Assembly (NCBI GenBank): GCA_003485765.1
Contig: DNHS01000023.1
Coordinates: forward strand, 7,029 to 50,060
Origin: Candidatus Omnitrophota bacterium
GTDB lineage: Bacteria > Omnitrophota > Gorgyraeia > Gorgyraeales > Gorgyraeaceae
DNA: 43,032 bases
Reading direction: 5' to 3'
Shown: piece by piece, positions 22,771 to 30,798 of the stretch
How the letters are laid out: every line of letters begins with the position of its first letter
Numbering within the stretch: position 1 is the stretch's first letter
Translations under genes and position numbers: made by a program
Notes under the pieces: generated by a model
What the model was told of the DNA's origin: nothing
What the model saw: only the letters and a program-made list of their open reading frames with translations
Database searches by the model: none

Positions 22771-25095
22771 ATGAAAAACATTATCTTTAAATTCGTATGG
22801 CTTATATTTATAATTCCGGCAGTTATTTCCATAAAACCTGCCTTTAGCGAGGAAGAGTCTGGTCATAAATTGATAAAATACGTTGACGTAAGAAACAATA
22901 AAACAGTTTCCGGAGCCACAATCCTGTCAAAATTGAAAACAAAAAAAGGCGATGCATTTTCCCAAAAAGGGGTGGATGAGGATATAAAGAGGCTCTATCT
23001 TTTGGGTTTCTTCAGCGATGTGAGCGTATCTGTGGAAGATGTCCAGGAAGGCGTAGGCGTTATCTTTACCGTTACAGAAAAAGCGCCTCTTACTAAAATA
23101 ATTTTTATCGGAAACAAGGTTTTTGATTCCAGGAAGCTGGAAGGTGTTGTGGAGTCAAAGCTGAATGAATTCGCAGATGAAAGAAAACTCAAGAAGGATG
23201 CGGATAACATAAAAGATATGTACGAGAAAAAAGGCTATCCCTGGGTAAATGTAACCTATAAAATCGAAGCGGATGAAACCTCTAGCTCTTCCAAAACTAT
23301 ATTTACGATAGACGAAGGCGCAAGGGCGGTTGTAAAAAAGATAGACCTGATAGGCAATACTGCGTTTAGCGACAAACGCATAGCAAAGATCATGAAGTCC
23401 AGGACAGCAGGATTTTTCCGCTCCGGGGTTTACAAAAAAGAGGTTCTGGAAGATGACATGGAGCGCATTAAGAGTTTTTATAAACAGGCCGGGTTTCTGG
23501 ATGTAAAGCCGGCATATGAACTTCTTTTCCAGGAAAAGGCCAGGAAGAAATGGATTGAAGTTGCTGTGCGCATAGAAGAAGGCAGAAAATATGTAACAGG
23601 GTCTATAAAAGTTAGCGGCAACACTGTATTTTCTGAAGAAGAGCTGAGAGCGCTTTTGAAAATGAAACCAGGTGACACATTTACAGAAGAAGGGCTTCAT
23701 ACCGATGTAGGCAGTTTACAGGAACATTATTTTGATAAAGGATATATAATGGCCAGGGTCAGGCCTGATACGCTTTTGAACATGGAAACAGACAGGGTTG
23801 ACATCATGTATGTTTTCACAGAAGGAGAGGTAGCGTACGTAAATAAGATCAATATACGAGGCAATACAAAGACAAAAGATATTGTAATACGCAGGGAATT
23901 AAGGATAAAACCAGGAGAACGTTATGACGGAGCAAAGTTAAAAAGAAGCAAAGAGCGCCTTTATAACCTGGGTTATTTCGAAGATATAACATTTGATACA
24001 GAGGAAACAACTGAGCCGGATAAGAGAGATATGGTGGTGGATGTAAAAGAGACAAAGACAGGCGAATTCAGTTTCGGCGGAGGGTTTAGTTCAATAGATA
24101 AGCTCATAGGTTTTGTGGAAATAGAGCAGAGAAATTTTGATATGTTGAATTTTCCTACATTCACAGGAGATGGCCAGGACCTCAGGCTAAGGGGAGAATT
24201 CGGTTCTACCCGTAAAAATTATTTACTGAGCTGGACAGAACCGTGGATATTCAATAAACCTCTTTCTTTCGGATTTGACATTTATGCCTCAGAGCACAAT
24301 AAAAGCGGCTCTACAGGTTATGCTTATGATGAAACAAGGCAAGGCGGAGATATAAGATTCGGAAAAGAATTCAATGAAACCTTCAGAGGAGATTTTACTT
24401 ACAAGCTAGAAAGTGTAGACATATCCGACCTGGATAGCAATGTTTCTCAGGCATTGAAGGATGAAGCAGGAAGGAATACCATATCCAGCACCATGTTTCA
24501 GCTTACAAAAGATACTACAGACAATAAATTTAATCCTATAAAAGGGGCTATTTTGGTAGGGTCTATTGAAGTAGCAGGCGGGCCTTTTGGAGGGGATAAG
24601 GATTTTGCTAAATTCTTCAATTCAATAAGCCATTATTCTACAATAGGGCCTTTTGTGCTGGAATTAAAATTGAGGGACGGGGTGGCGAGTACTTACGGCG
24701 GAAAGAATGGAGCTGTGCCTGTTTATGAGAGGTTTTTTGCAGGTGGAACATATACAATCAGGGGTTATAAGGAGCGTGACGTAGGCCCGAAAGACCAGTC
24801 AGGAGATCCTGTTGGCGGTGGGACATTAGCTGTTGCAAACGCAGAATTGACATTTTCAATAATAGAAAACCTGAAAGCCGCTTTTTTCGCAGACGCTGGA
24901 AATGTATGGCATGTGCCTGACAGCAAACCAAAAGGCGGGATATCTTCAGGCGGAATTAGAACAGGCGTAGGCGTAGGAGTTAGAATAAAAACTCCTATAG
25001 GCCCAGTTAAACTAGATTATGGCTTTCCTGTAAATCCATCAAAAGACCAATCGGATACTGGAAGGATTCACTTTAGTATGAGCAGGGGGTTTTAA
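22771..25095 (+). CDS. bamA: Outer membrane protein assembly factor BamA
   Basis: Inserts beta-barrel proteins into the outer membrane. It has 774 residues, typical length. A signal peptide (FKFVWLIFIIPAVISIKPAFS) is followed by about five POTRA repeats (about 35-425; IIFIGNKVFDSRKL, KIDLIGNTAFSDKRI, IKVSGNTVFSEEELR, INIRGNTKTKDIVIRRELR) and a 16-strand barrel. The conserved barrel segment GGTYTIRGYKERDVGP carries the RGY version of the L6 V-R-G-F motif, and the protein ends with Phe as outer-membrane signals do. The rest of this operon is skp and lipid A genes, a common arrangement. Confidence 0.96.
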   Translation: MKNIIFKFVWLIFIIPAVISIKPAFSEEESGHKLIKYVDVRNNKTVSGATILSKLKTKKGDAFSQKGVDEDIKRLYLLGFFSDVSVSVEDVQEGVGVIFTVTEKAPLTKIIFIGNKVFDSRKLEGVVESKLNEFADERKLKKDADNIKDMYEKKGYPWVNVTYKIEADETSSSSKTIFTIDEGARAVVKKIDLIGNTAFSDKRIAKIMKSRTAGFFRSGVYKKEVLEDDMERIKSFYKQAGFLDVKPAYELLFQEKARKKWIEVAVRIEEGRKYVTGSIKVSGNTVFSEEELRALLKMKPGDTFTEEGLHTDVGSLQEHYFDKGYIMARVRPDTLLNMETDRVDIMYVFTEGEVAYVNKINIRGNTKTKDIVIRRELRIKPGERYDGAKLKRSKERLYNLGYFEDITFDTEETTEPDKRDMVVDVKETKTGEFSFGGGFSSIDKLIGFVEIEQRNFDMLNFPTFTGDGQDLRLRGEFGSTRKNYLLSWTEPWIFNKPLSFGFDIYASEHNKSGSTGYAYDETRQGGDIRFGKEFNETFRGDFTYKLESVDISDLDSNVSQALKDEAGRNTISSTMFQLTKDTTDNKFNPIKGAILVGSIEVAGGPFGGDKDFAKFFNSISHYSTIGPFVLELKLRDGVASTYGGKNGAVPVYERFFAGGTYTIRGYKERDVGPKDQSGDPVGGGTLAVANAELTFSIIENLKAAFFADAGNVWHVPDSKPKGGISSGGIRTGVGVGVRIKTPIGPVKLDYGFPVNPSKDQSDTGRIHFSMSRGF

Positions 25096-25096
25096 G

Positions 25097-25621
25097 ATGA
25101 GGTTTCGAAATGTCATTGTTATTATTGCTCTCGTAGTTTTATTTATTGGAGCGGGAAATGTTTTTGCGGAATCGCAGGGTAAAATCGGCTATATTGACCT
25201 ATCCAGGTCATTTGATGAGTACCAGAAGACAAAAGACTTTGACAAAGAGCTGGAAGCAAAAGGCGATATGAAGCAAAAAGAGCGGGAGAAGGTTGTTCAG
25301 GAGATAAGAAACATGAGAGAAGAGCTGGAGCTCATGAATAAAAGCAGCCGCGAGAAAAAAGAACTAGATATAGAAGCAAAGATAAAGTCTCTACAAGATT
25401 TTGACCAGGAGGCGAAACTAGACCTTACAAAAGAGAGAGATAATATGGTGAAGGACATTCTGAAAGAGATGAGTGATGTCATAAAAGAATACGGCGAGAA
25501 GAATGAATATTCAATTATTGTAAATGACAGAGTGCTTTTATACGGCGACCATGGCATGGACCTCACAAACGAAATTATAAAGATATTGAACGATAAATAT
25601 AAGAACGTATCAGGTAAATAA
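25097..25621 (+). CDS. skp: Periplasmic chaperone Skp/OmpH family
   Basis: Escorts unfolded outer-membrane proteins across the periplasm. It has 174 residues: a signal peptide (NVIVIIALVVLFIGAGNVFAE), GKIGYIDLSRSFDEYQKTK, a long charged coiled coil (about 50-130), and a C-terminal beta segment (YSIIVNDRVLLYGDHGMDLT). It lies one base after bamA and before lpxD, the usual order. Confidence 0.92.
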   Translation: MRFRNVIVIIALVVLFIGAGNVFAESQGKIGYIDLSRSFDEYQKTKDFDKELEAKGDMKQKEREKVVQEIRNMREELELMNKSSREKKELDIEAKIKSLQDFDQEAKLDLTKERDNMVKDILKEMSDVIKEYGEKNEYSIIVNDRVLLYGDHGMDLTNEIIKILNDKYKNVSGK

Positions 25622-25638
25622 GATAGGGGCGTTATAAT

Positions 25639-26694
25639 ATGCAGAAGACACTAAAAGAGATAGCCAGTATTATAGACGGCGAAATAGTGGGCGATGAGAA
25701 CATAGTTGTTACAGGCATATGCGGCATCAAAGAGGCACAAGAGGGAGACCTTACATTTGTTGCGAATTCCAGATATCTGACTCTCATGGGCCATACAAAG
25801 GCATCAGCCATTATAACATCCAGGGATGTAAAGCTATCCCAAAAGACAATTATACGCACTGAGAACCCATCTCTGGCATTTGCAAAGATGGTTTCTCTTT
25901 TGGCGCCAAACGATGTCAGGAGGCCAAAAGGCATTCACCCTACAGCTATTATAGGCGACAAAGCAAAGATCGGAAAGAATGTAGCTATAGAGCCATATGT
26001 TGTGCTGGAAGATAATGTAGAGATAAAAGATAATACTATTCTCTACGCAGGCGTGTATGTAGGGCACCATACTAAAATTGGCAGCGACTGCGTTATCTAT
26101 CCGTATGTAATAATAAGGGAAAGGGTGAATATAGGGAATAGAGTTGTCATCCACGGCGGGACTGTTATTGGCAGCGATGGTTTTGGTTTCTCTACGGTCC
26201 AGGGCGTGCATCACAGGATTCCGCAGATAGGGACAGTAATAATAGAGGACGATGTAGAGATAGGCGCCAATGTTACTATTGACAGGGCGCGGTTTGATAA
26301 AACTATTATAGGGAAGGGCACGAAAATAGATAATCTTGTTCAGATCGCTCATAATGTGTCAATAGGAGAAAATTCCATAATAGTTGCGCAGAGCGGAATA
26401 TCAGGCAGCGCAACTATAGGCAAGAATGTTACGATAGCAGGCCAATCAGGCATTATAGGCCATGTCTCTATTGGCGATAATGCTGTGGTGGCGGCCCAAT
26501 CAGGCGTGACAAAATCCATCCCCTCAAATACCTGCGTTTCAGGTTATCCTGCCAAACCGCATATTCTGGCTAAAAAGATTCATGCATTTACCCAGAATCT
26601 CCCTAGTTTATTTAAAAAGGTAAAACAACTCGAAGAAGAAATAGCAAAGCTAAAATCAAATACGAACGACGAGCGGCGAACGACTAACGACTAA
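25639..26694 (+). CDS. lpxD: UDP-3-O-acyl-glucosamine N-acyltransferase
   Basis: Third step of lipid A synthesis, adding the amide-linked acyl chain. It has 351 residues: an N-terminal uridine-binding domain (about 1-100; GDLTFVANSRYL), then a left-handed beta helix of I-G-x-x-x repeats with DGFGFS and the catalytic region VQIAHNVSIGENS, and a C-terminal helix. The last eleven residues (NTNDERRTTND) come from a short-period ACGAACGAC-type DNA repeat that runs over the stop codon. Confidence 0.94.
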   Translation: MQKTLKEIASIIDGEIVGDENIVVTGICGIKEAQEGDLTFVANSRYLTLMGHTKASAIITSRDVKLSQKTIIRTENPSLAFAKMVSLLAPNDVRRPKGIHPTAIIGDKAKIGKNVAIEPYVVLEDNVEIKDNTILYAGVYVGHHTKIGSDCVIYPYVIIRERVNIGNRVVIHGGTVIGSDGFGFSTVQGVHHRIPQIGTVIIEDDVEIGANVTIDRARFDKTIIGKGTKIDNLVQIAHNVSIGENSIIVAQSGISGSATIGKNVTIAGQSGIIGHVSIGDNAVVAAQSGVTKSIPSNTCVSGYPAKPHILAKKIHAFTQNLPSLFKKVKQLEEEIAKLKSNTNDERRTTND

Positions 26695-26696
26695 CA
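26660..26696. repeat. Short-period CGAACGAC repeat at the lpxD 3' end
   Basis: About five loose repeats of an 8-base unit CGAACGAC / CGACTAA run across the lpxD stop codon, giving the hydrophilic protein tail NTNDERRTTND. Confidence 0.45.
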
Positions 26697-26714
26697 TTGT
26701 GAATAAGGAGCGCC

Positions 26715-28028
26715 ATGGAGCAGAGAACAATAAAAAAATCAGTTGAATTAAGCGGCGTAGGCCTTCATACAGGGGTGAGTGTTAATCTTAAATTTAAACC
26801 TGCCCCGACCAATACAGGCGTAAATTTCATAAGGGTTGATATAAAAGATTCTCCAATGGTAAAGGCTGATATAAACAATATAATCTGCCAGGAAAAAAGC
26901 CCTCGCCGTACCTCGATTGGCATCAACGGGGTAGAGGTACATACGATAGAGCATCTGATGGCGGCATTGTGGGCGCTTGGTATAGATAATATTATTATAG
27001 AAACAGATGGGCCGGAACTTCCTGGGCTTGACGGAAGCGCAAAGGACTTTATAGACATATTGAAAAAGATTGGCATTGAAGACCAAGGCATTCCTAAAAA
27101 GATTTATCAGGTAAAATCTCCTCTATGGGTTGAACAGGACGGGGCTATGATAATGGTTTTGCCAGACGACAATTTCAGAGTGTCTTATACATTGAATTAC
27201 GAACATCCTCTCTTAAAAGCCCAGTATATATCGTTTACTGTAGATGAGGGCGTATTTACAAAAGAGATTGCCACTGCCAGAACTTTTTGCCTTGAGAAAG
27301 AGGCGAATGAGTTGAGAAAAAAAGGCCTCGGGAAAGGAGCTAATTACGATAATACAGTTGTAGTAGGAGAAGGCGGGGTTATAGATAATGAACTCAGGTT
27401 TGAAGACGAATTTGCCAGGCATAAAATACTAGACCTTCTGGGAGATTTATATCTTCTTGGTTATAGCATCAGGGGGCATATTATTGCAATGCGCAGCGGC
27501 CATCCTCTAAATGTACAGCTTGTAGAAAAGATAAATAATCAAAGAGAAAAACTTCAGGCAGGCGGCATAAAAGCTGTTTATGTTGAAGCAAACGGAAATA
27601 TTCTGGACTCTATGGATATACAGAAAATACTTCCGCACAGGTATCCGTTTCTCCTGGTGGATAAGATAATAGAAATAGAACCTGATAAAAAAGCAGTAGG
27701 CATAAAAAATGTTACAATGAACGAACAGTTTTTTACAGGCCATTTTCCAGGCAGGCCTGTTATGCCAGGGGTTTTGATTGTAGAGGCAATGGCGCAGGTG
27801 GCAGGAGTACTGTTGTTGAATAAAAAAGAGAATACGGGTAAATACGCATATTTTATAAGCTTGGATAATGTAAAGTTTAGAAAGACAGTGGTTCCCGGCG
27901 ACCAGCTGCGTCTGGAAGTGGAAGTTGTAAAGCTTAGGTCAAAGACAGGGCAGGTGCACACAAGGGCGCTTGTGGATGGCGCGATTGTCAGTGAAGCAGA
28001 TCTGATGTTCGCTTTAGTGGACGCGTAA
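26715..28028 (+). CDS. lpxC/fabZ: LpxC-FabZ fusion: UDP-3-O-acyl-GlcNAc deacetylase and 3-hydroxyacyl-ACP dehydratase
   Basis: A two-enzyme fusion of 437 residues. Residues about 1-285 are LpxC, the committed step of lipid A synthesis: zinc ligands in VHTIEHLMAAL and in RHKILDLLGDL, plus LPGLDGSAKDF. Residues about 295-437 are FabZ, which dehydrates 3-hydroxyacyl-ACP: LPHRYPFLLVDKI, the active-site FTGHFPGRPVMPGVLIVEAMAQ region (His and Glu present), FRKTVVPGDQL. Both active sites look intact. FabZ and LpxC/LpxA compete for 3-hydroxyacyl-ACP, so the fusion could balance lipid A against phospholipid. Such fusions are known in Bacteroidota. GGAG precedes ATG 26715. Confidence 0.95.
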   Translation: MEQRTIKKSVELSGVGLHTGVSVNLKFKPAPTNTGVNFIRVDIKDSPMVKADINNIICQEKSPRRTSIGINGVEVHTIEHLMAALWALGIDNIIIETDGPELPGLDGSAKDFIDILKKIGIEDQGIPKKIYQVKSPLWVEQDGAMIMVLPDDNFRVSYTLNYEHPLLKAQYISFTVDEGVFTKEIATARTFCLEKEANELRKKGLGKGANYDNTVVVGEGGVIDNELRFEDEFARHKILDLLGDLYLLGYSIRGHIIAMRSGHPLNVQLVEKINNQREKLQAGGIKAVYVEANGNILDSMDIQKILPHRYPFLLVDKIIEIEPDKKAVGIKNVTMNEQFFTGHFPGRPVMPGVLIVEAMAQVAGVLLLNKKENTGKYAYFISLDNVKFRKTVVPGDQLRLEVEVVKLRSKTGQVHTRALVDGAIVSEADLMFALVDA

Positions 28029-28052
28029 AATTCAGCGGCGACTATACATTTT

Positions 28053-28832
28053 ATGAAGATTCATCCTACAGCAATTGTAGATAAAAAAGCAAAGCTGGCC
28101 GACGATATAGAAGTCGGCCCTTATGCTATTATAGGCCCTAACACAGAGATAGCGAGGGGCAATGTTATAGGCGCACACGCTACAATAGAAGGTTATACTA
28201 TCATAGGGGATGGAAACCGCATTTTTACAGGCGCTGTTATAGGAAGCGCGCCGCAGGATCTTAAATATAAAGGCAAAAAAACATTTCTCAAGATAGGTAA
28301 AAATAACATTATAAGAGAATATGTTACAATGAATCCTGGCACAGAAGAGGGCACTAGCACTTTTGTAGGAGATGGGAATCTTTTTATGGCATATTCGCAT
28401 GTTGCGCATGATTGCAGAATCGGCAATGGCTGTATCATTGCAAATATAGGGACTCTAGCAGGCCATGTTACGCTGGAAGACAGGGTTGTGCTGGGAGGCC
28501 TTGCAGCTGTGCACCAGTTTACAAGAGTTGGAAAGATGGCGATAATAGGAGGCTGTTCAAAGGTTGTGCAGGATATCCCTCCTTTTTCTACTTGCGACGG
28601 AAATCCTGCAAGGGTATATGGGTTAAACCTGGTGGGCGTCAGACGGGCATGTATGCCTCAGAAAGCCCAGCGGGAATTAAAAAAGGCATTTAAGATTTTA
28701 TTTCATTCAGGACTCGCTTTAAAAAACAGCATAAAAAAAGTTAAAAAAGAAATAGAGCTTGTTGAAGAAGTAGAATATCTTTTAAATTTTTTGGAGAATT
28801 CAGAAAGAGGGATTTGTAGAGGCAGCAAGTAA
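28053..28832 (+). CDS. lpxA: UDP-N-acetylglucosamine O-acyltransferase
   Basis: First step of lipid A synthesis. It has 259 residues, typical length: a left-handed beta helix from IHPTAIVDKKAKLADDIEVG onward, YKGKKTFLKIGKNNIIREYV, the catalytic His in AYSHVAHDCRIGN, and a C-terminal helical domain (LNLVGVRRACMPQKAQRELK). No clear Shine-Dalgarno is visible; ATG 28053 is where the family N-terminus begins. lpxI follows three bases after the stop. Confidence 0.95.
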   Translation: MKIHPTAIVDKKAKLADDIEVGPYAIIGPNTEIARGNVIGAHATIEGYTIIGDGNRIFTGAVIGSAPQDLKYKGKKTFLKIGKNNIIREYVTMNPGTEEGTSTFVGDGNLFMAYSHVAHDCRIGNGCIIANIGTLAGHVTLEDRVVLGGLAAVHQFTRVGKMAIIGGCSKVVQDIPPFSTCDGNPARVYGLNLVGVRRACMPQKAQRELKKAFKILFHSGLALKNSIKKVKKEIELVEEVEYLLNFLENSERGICRGSK

Positions 28833-28835
28833 GAT

Positions 28836-29642
28836 ATGGTTGATAGAATCGGGCTCATAGCGGGTAATGGAAAGTTTCCTATTATATTTGCCGAGAGCGC
28901 CAGGAAAAAAGGCGTAGAAGTAATTGCGATAGGCATAAACGAAGAAACATCAAAAGAGCTTGAAAAATTTGTAAGTAAAATATACTGGCTTGGCGTAGGA
29001 GAACTTGAGAGGTTACTAGAGATTCTCAAGGAAGAAAATATCCGCTCTATTGTAATGGCAGGCCAGGTAAGACATAGACTACTTTTCGATAAGAATATAA
29101 AAATTGACCAGAGAATGCAGTTTCTCCTTGGAAATCTAAGGAATAAAAAAACAGATTCTATAATAGGGGCTGTTGCAAGGCTCCTGGAGTTTAAAGGTAT
29201 AAAGGTTTTAAGTTCAATAATATTTTTATCAGACTGCCTTCCTCAAAAAGGCGTTCTTACTAGATTGTTGCCTGATGAAAGGGTTTTAAAAGACATAGAT
29301 TTTGGGAGGAAGATAGCAAAGACTATAGCAGGCCTGGATATTGGCCAGTCGATTATAGTAAAAGAAAAGAGTGTCCTGGCAGTAGAATCTATTGAAGGCA
29401 CTGATGAGGCAATCAAAAGAGCTGCCAAATATGGCAAGGAAGGCATTGTTGTTATAAAGGTGACAAAGCCAAGGCAGGATATGAGGTTTGATGTGCCTGT
29501 CGTGGGGCCTGATACGATAAAATTACTTCAGGAAGTTAAGGCCGCTTGCCTTGCAATAGAAGCAAAGAAGACGCTTATAATAGATATGCAGGAAACTTTA
29601 AAGCTCGCAGATGCTAGCGGCATTAGCATTATAGCTATCTAA
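28836..29642 (+). CDS. lpxI: UDP-2,3-diacylglucosamine pyrophosphatase LpxI
   Basis: Cleaves UDP-2,3-diacylglucosamine to lipid X, replacing LpxH. It has 268 residues: N-terminal RIGLIAGNGKFPIIFAESAR, SIVMAGQVRHRLLF, SIIGAVARLLE, the C-terminal SIEGTDEAIKRA and a KPRQDMRFDVPVVGPDTI segment typical of LpxI (DUF1009). It ends the lpx operon; its stop codon lies in the 5' arm of a hairpin. Confidence 0.93.
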   Translation: MVDRIGLIAGNGKFPIIFAESARKKGVEVIAIGINEETSKELEKFVSKIYWLGVGELERLLEILKEENIRSIVMAGQVRHRLLFDKNIKIDQRMQFLLGNLRNKKTDSIIGAVARLLEFKGIKVLSSIIFLSDCLPQKGVLTRLLPDERVLKDIDFGRKIAKTIAGLDIGQSIIVKEKSVLAVESIEGTDEAIKRAAKYGKEGIVVIKVTKPRQDMRFDVPVVGPDTIKLLQEVKAACLAIEAKKTLIIDMQETLKLADASGISIIAI

Positions 29643-29678
29643 CTTTACAATTCGTGCCTGGCACCATTTGTAAAGTTA
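29640..29678. repeat. Hairpin with nested GTGCC/GGCAC stem between lpxI and the ANTAR gene
   Basis: Stem TAACTTTACAA / TTGTAAAGTTA, 11 perfect pairs, 17-base loop containing the second palindrome GTGCC-T-GGCAC. The stem resembles the CAACTTTACA stems at 13685 and 17480. There is no T-run. It begins at the lpxI stop codon and ends 11 bases before the ANTAR start. Confidence 0.8.
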
Positions 29679-29689
29679 GGAGAAAGAGT

Positions 29690-30403
29690 ATGGCTAATAA
29701 AACAAAGAAAAAAACATCTAAATCCAGCGATACTATAGAAGCTATTTTTAAGATAAGCAAAGCCATCTCAAGCGATCTGTATCTCGAGGATATATTGAAA
29801 CTTATAGTAACAGTTACAGCAGAGGTCATGAATTCCAGGATTTGCTCATTGATGCTTCTGGATGAGAAGAAACAGAATCTAAACATAAGGGCTACGCAGA
29901 GTATAAGCGAGGCTTATATAAATAAAAAACCATTAGCTAAAGGCGAGGGCGTTGCCTGGAAGGCAGTGTTTGAAAATAAGCCGATAGTAATACTGGATGT
30001 TACAAAAGAGCTTGAGTACAAATATAAGGATATTGCCATAAAAGAAGGGCTTGTGTCTTTATTGTGCGTACCGTTAGCTGTAAAAAATAGAGTGATAGGC
30101 GTATTGAACTGTTATACATCCAAGCCTCATAAATTTACGCCTACGGAGATAAATGTCCTCACAAGCGTTGCAAACCAGGCAGCGATTGCGATAGAGAACA
30201 CAGAGCTGATGGTGAAGACCAGAGTTATACAGGAAGAGCTTGAGACAAGAAAAGTGGTGGAAAGGGCAAAAGGCATTTTGATGAAGCAGGAGGCCCTAAC
30301 AGAAGAAGATGCTTTTAGAAGGATTCAGAAATACAGCATGGATCGCAGGAAACCAATGAAAGAAGTTGCAGAAGCCATTATAGTAGCGCACGAAATGAAA
30401 TAA
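29690..30403 (+). CDS. GAF-ANTAR transcription antitermination regulator
   Basis: An RNA-binding regulator expected to prevent termination in leaders of target genes. It has 237 residues: a Lys-rich N-terminus, a GAF sensor domain (about 15-165; SICSLMLLDEKK-like core, PLAKGEGVAWKAVFENKPIVI, VSLLCVPLAVKNRVIGVLNCY, FTPTEINVLTSVANQAAIAIEN), a coiled segment, and an ANTAR domain (about 180-232; LETRKVVERAKGILMKQEAL, EEDAFRRIQKYSMDRRKPMKEVAEAII). The conserved A-K-G-I-L-M and A-F-x-x-I/L pattern is intact. ATG 29690 follows AGGAG. Three leaders with tandem hexaloop hairpins lie downstream at 32217, 32894 and 35981, the likely targets. GAF ligand unknown; a nitrogen signal or PII contact is conceivable. 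Confidence 0.93.
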   Translation: MANKTKKKTSKSSDTIEAIFKISKAISSDLYLEDILKLIVTVTAEVMNSRICSLMLLDEKKQNLNIRATQSISEAYINKKPLAKGEGVAWKAVFENKPIVILDVTKELEYKYKDIAIKEGLVSLLCVPLAVKNRVIGVLNCYTSKPHKFTPTEINVLTSVANQAAIAIENTELMVKTRVIQEELETRKVVERAKGILMKQEALTEEDAFRRIQKYSMDRRKPMKEVAEAIIVAHEMK

Positions 30404-30407
30404 TTTT

Positions 30408-30797
30408 ATGAAAGCTAGTTACGAAAACTTACAGAAGAATATACGTAAATTAAAAACACCTGATATAGAGGTCTGGAAAAATCAATATTCTGACAAAGAA
30501 TATACGATATCTCTGGAAAACCCAGAATTTACATGCGTGTGCCCAAAAACAGGTTTGCCTGATTTTGCAAATGTTACTATTCAATATAAACCCGCCAAAT
30601 TTTGCATAGAGTTAAAGTCTTTTAAACTGTATATGCTTTTTTACAGGAATATAGGCATATTTCATGAACACGTTATAAATAAGATTTTAGAGGATTTTGT
30701 AAAGGCCTGTAAGCCCAGGCGGGCATATATAAAGGGTATTTTCAATACGCGCGGCGGGATTCAAACAACAGTAACACGAGAATATACGAGGAGGTAG
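30408..30797 (+). CDS. queF: NADPH-dependent 7-cyano-7-deazaguanine reductase, short type
   Basis: Reduces preQ0 to preQ1 in queuosine synthesis for tRNA. It has 129 residues, the single-domain (type I) length. The catalytic Cys is C45 in EFTCVCPKTGLPDFAN, where the usual G-Q-P-D reads G-L-P-D; the NADPH-binding QueF motif is ELKSFKLY (about 69-76), followed by the FHE substrate segment. It starts four bases after the ANTAR stop and ends one base before glnA, so the three are probably one transcript. Why a queuosine gene sits there is not evident. Confidence 0.93.
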   Translation: MKASYENLQKNIRKLKTPDIEVWKNQYSDKEYTISLENPEFTCVCPKTGLPDFANVTIQYKPAKFCIELKSFKLYMLFYRNIGIFHEHVINKILEDFVKACKPRRAYIKGIFNTRGGIQTTVTREYTRR

Positions 30798-30798
30798 T

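Noticed and set aside
29640..29678. Terminator of the lpx operon
   Set aside because: The hairpin is followed by GGAGAAAG, with no T-run.
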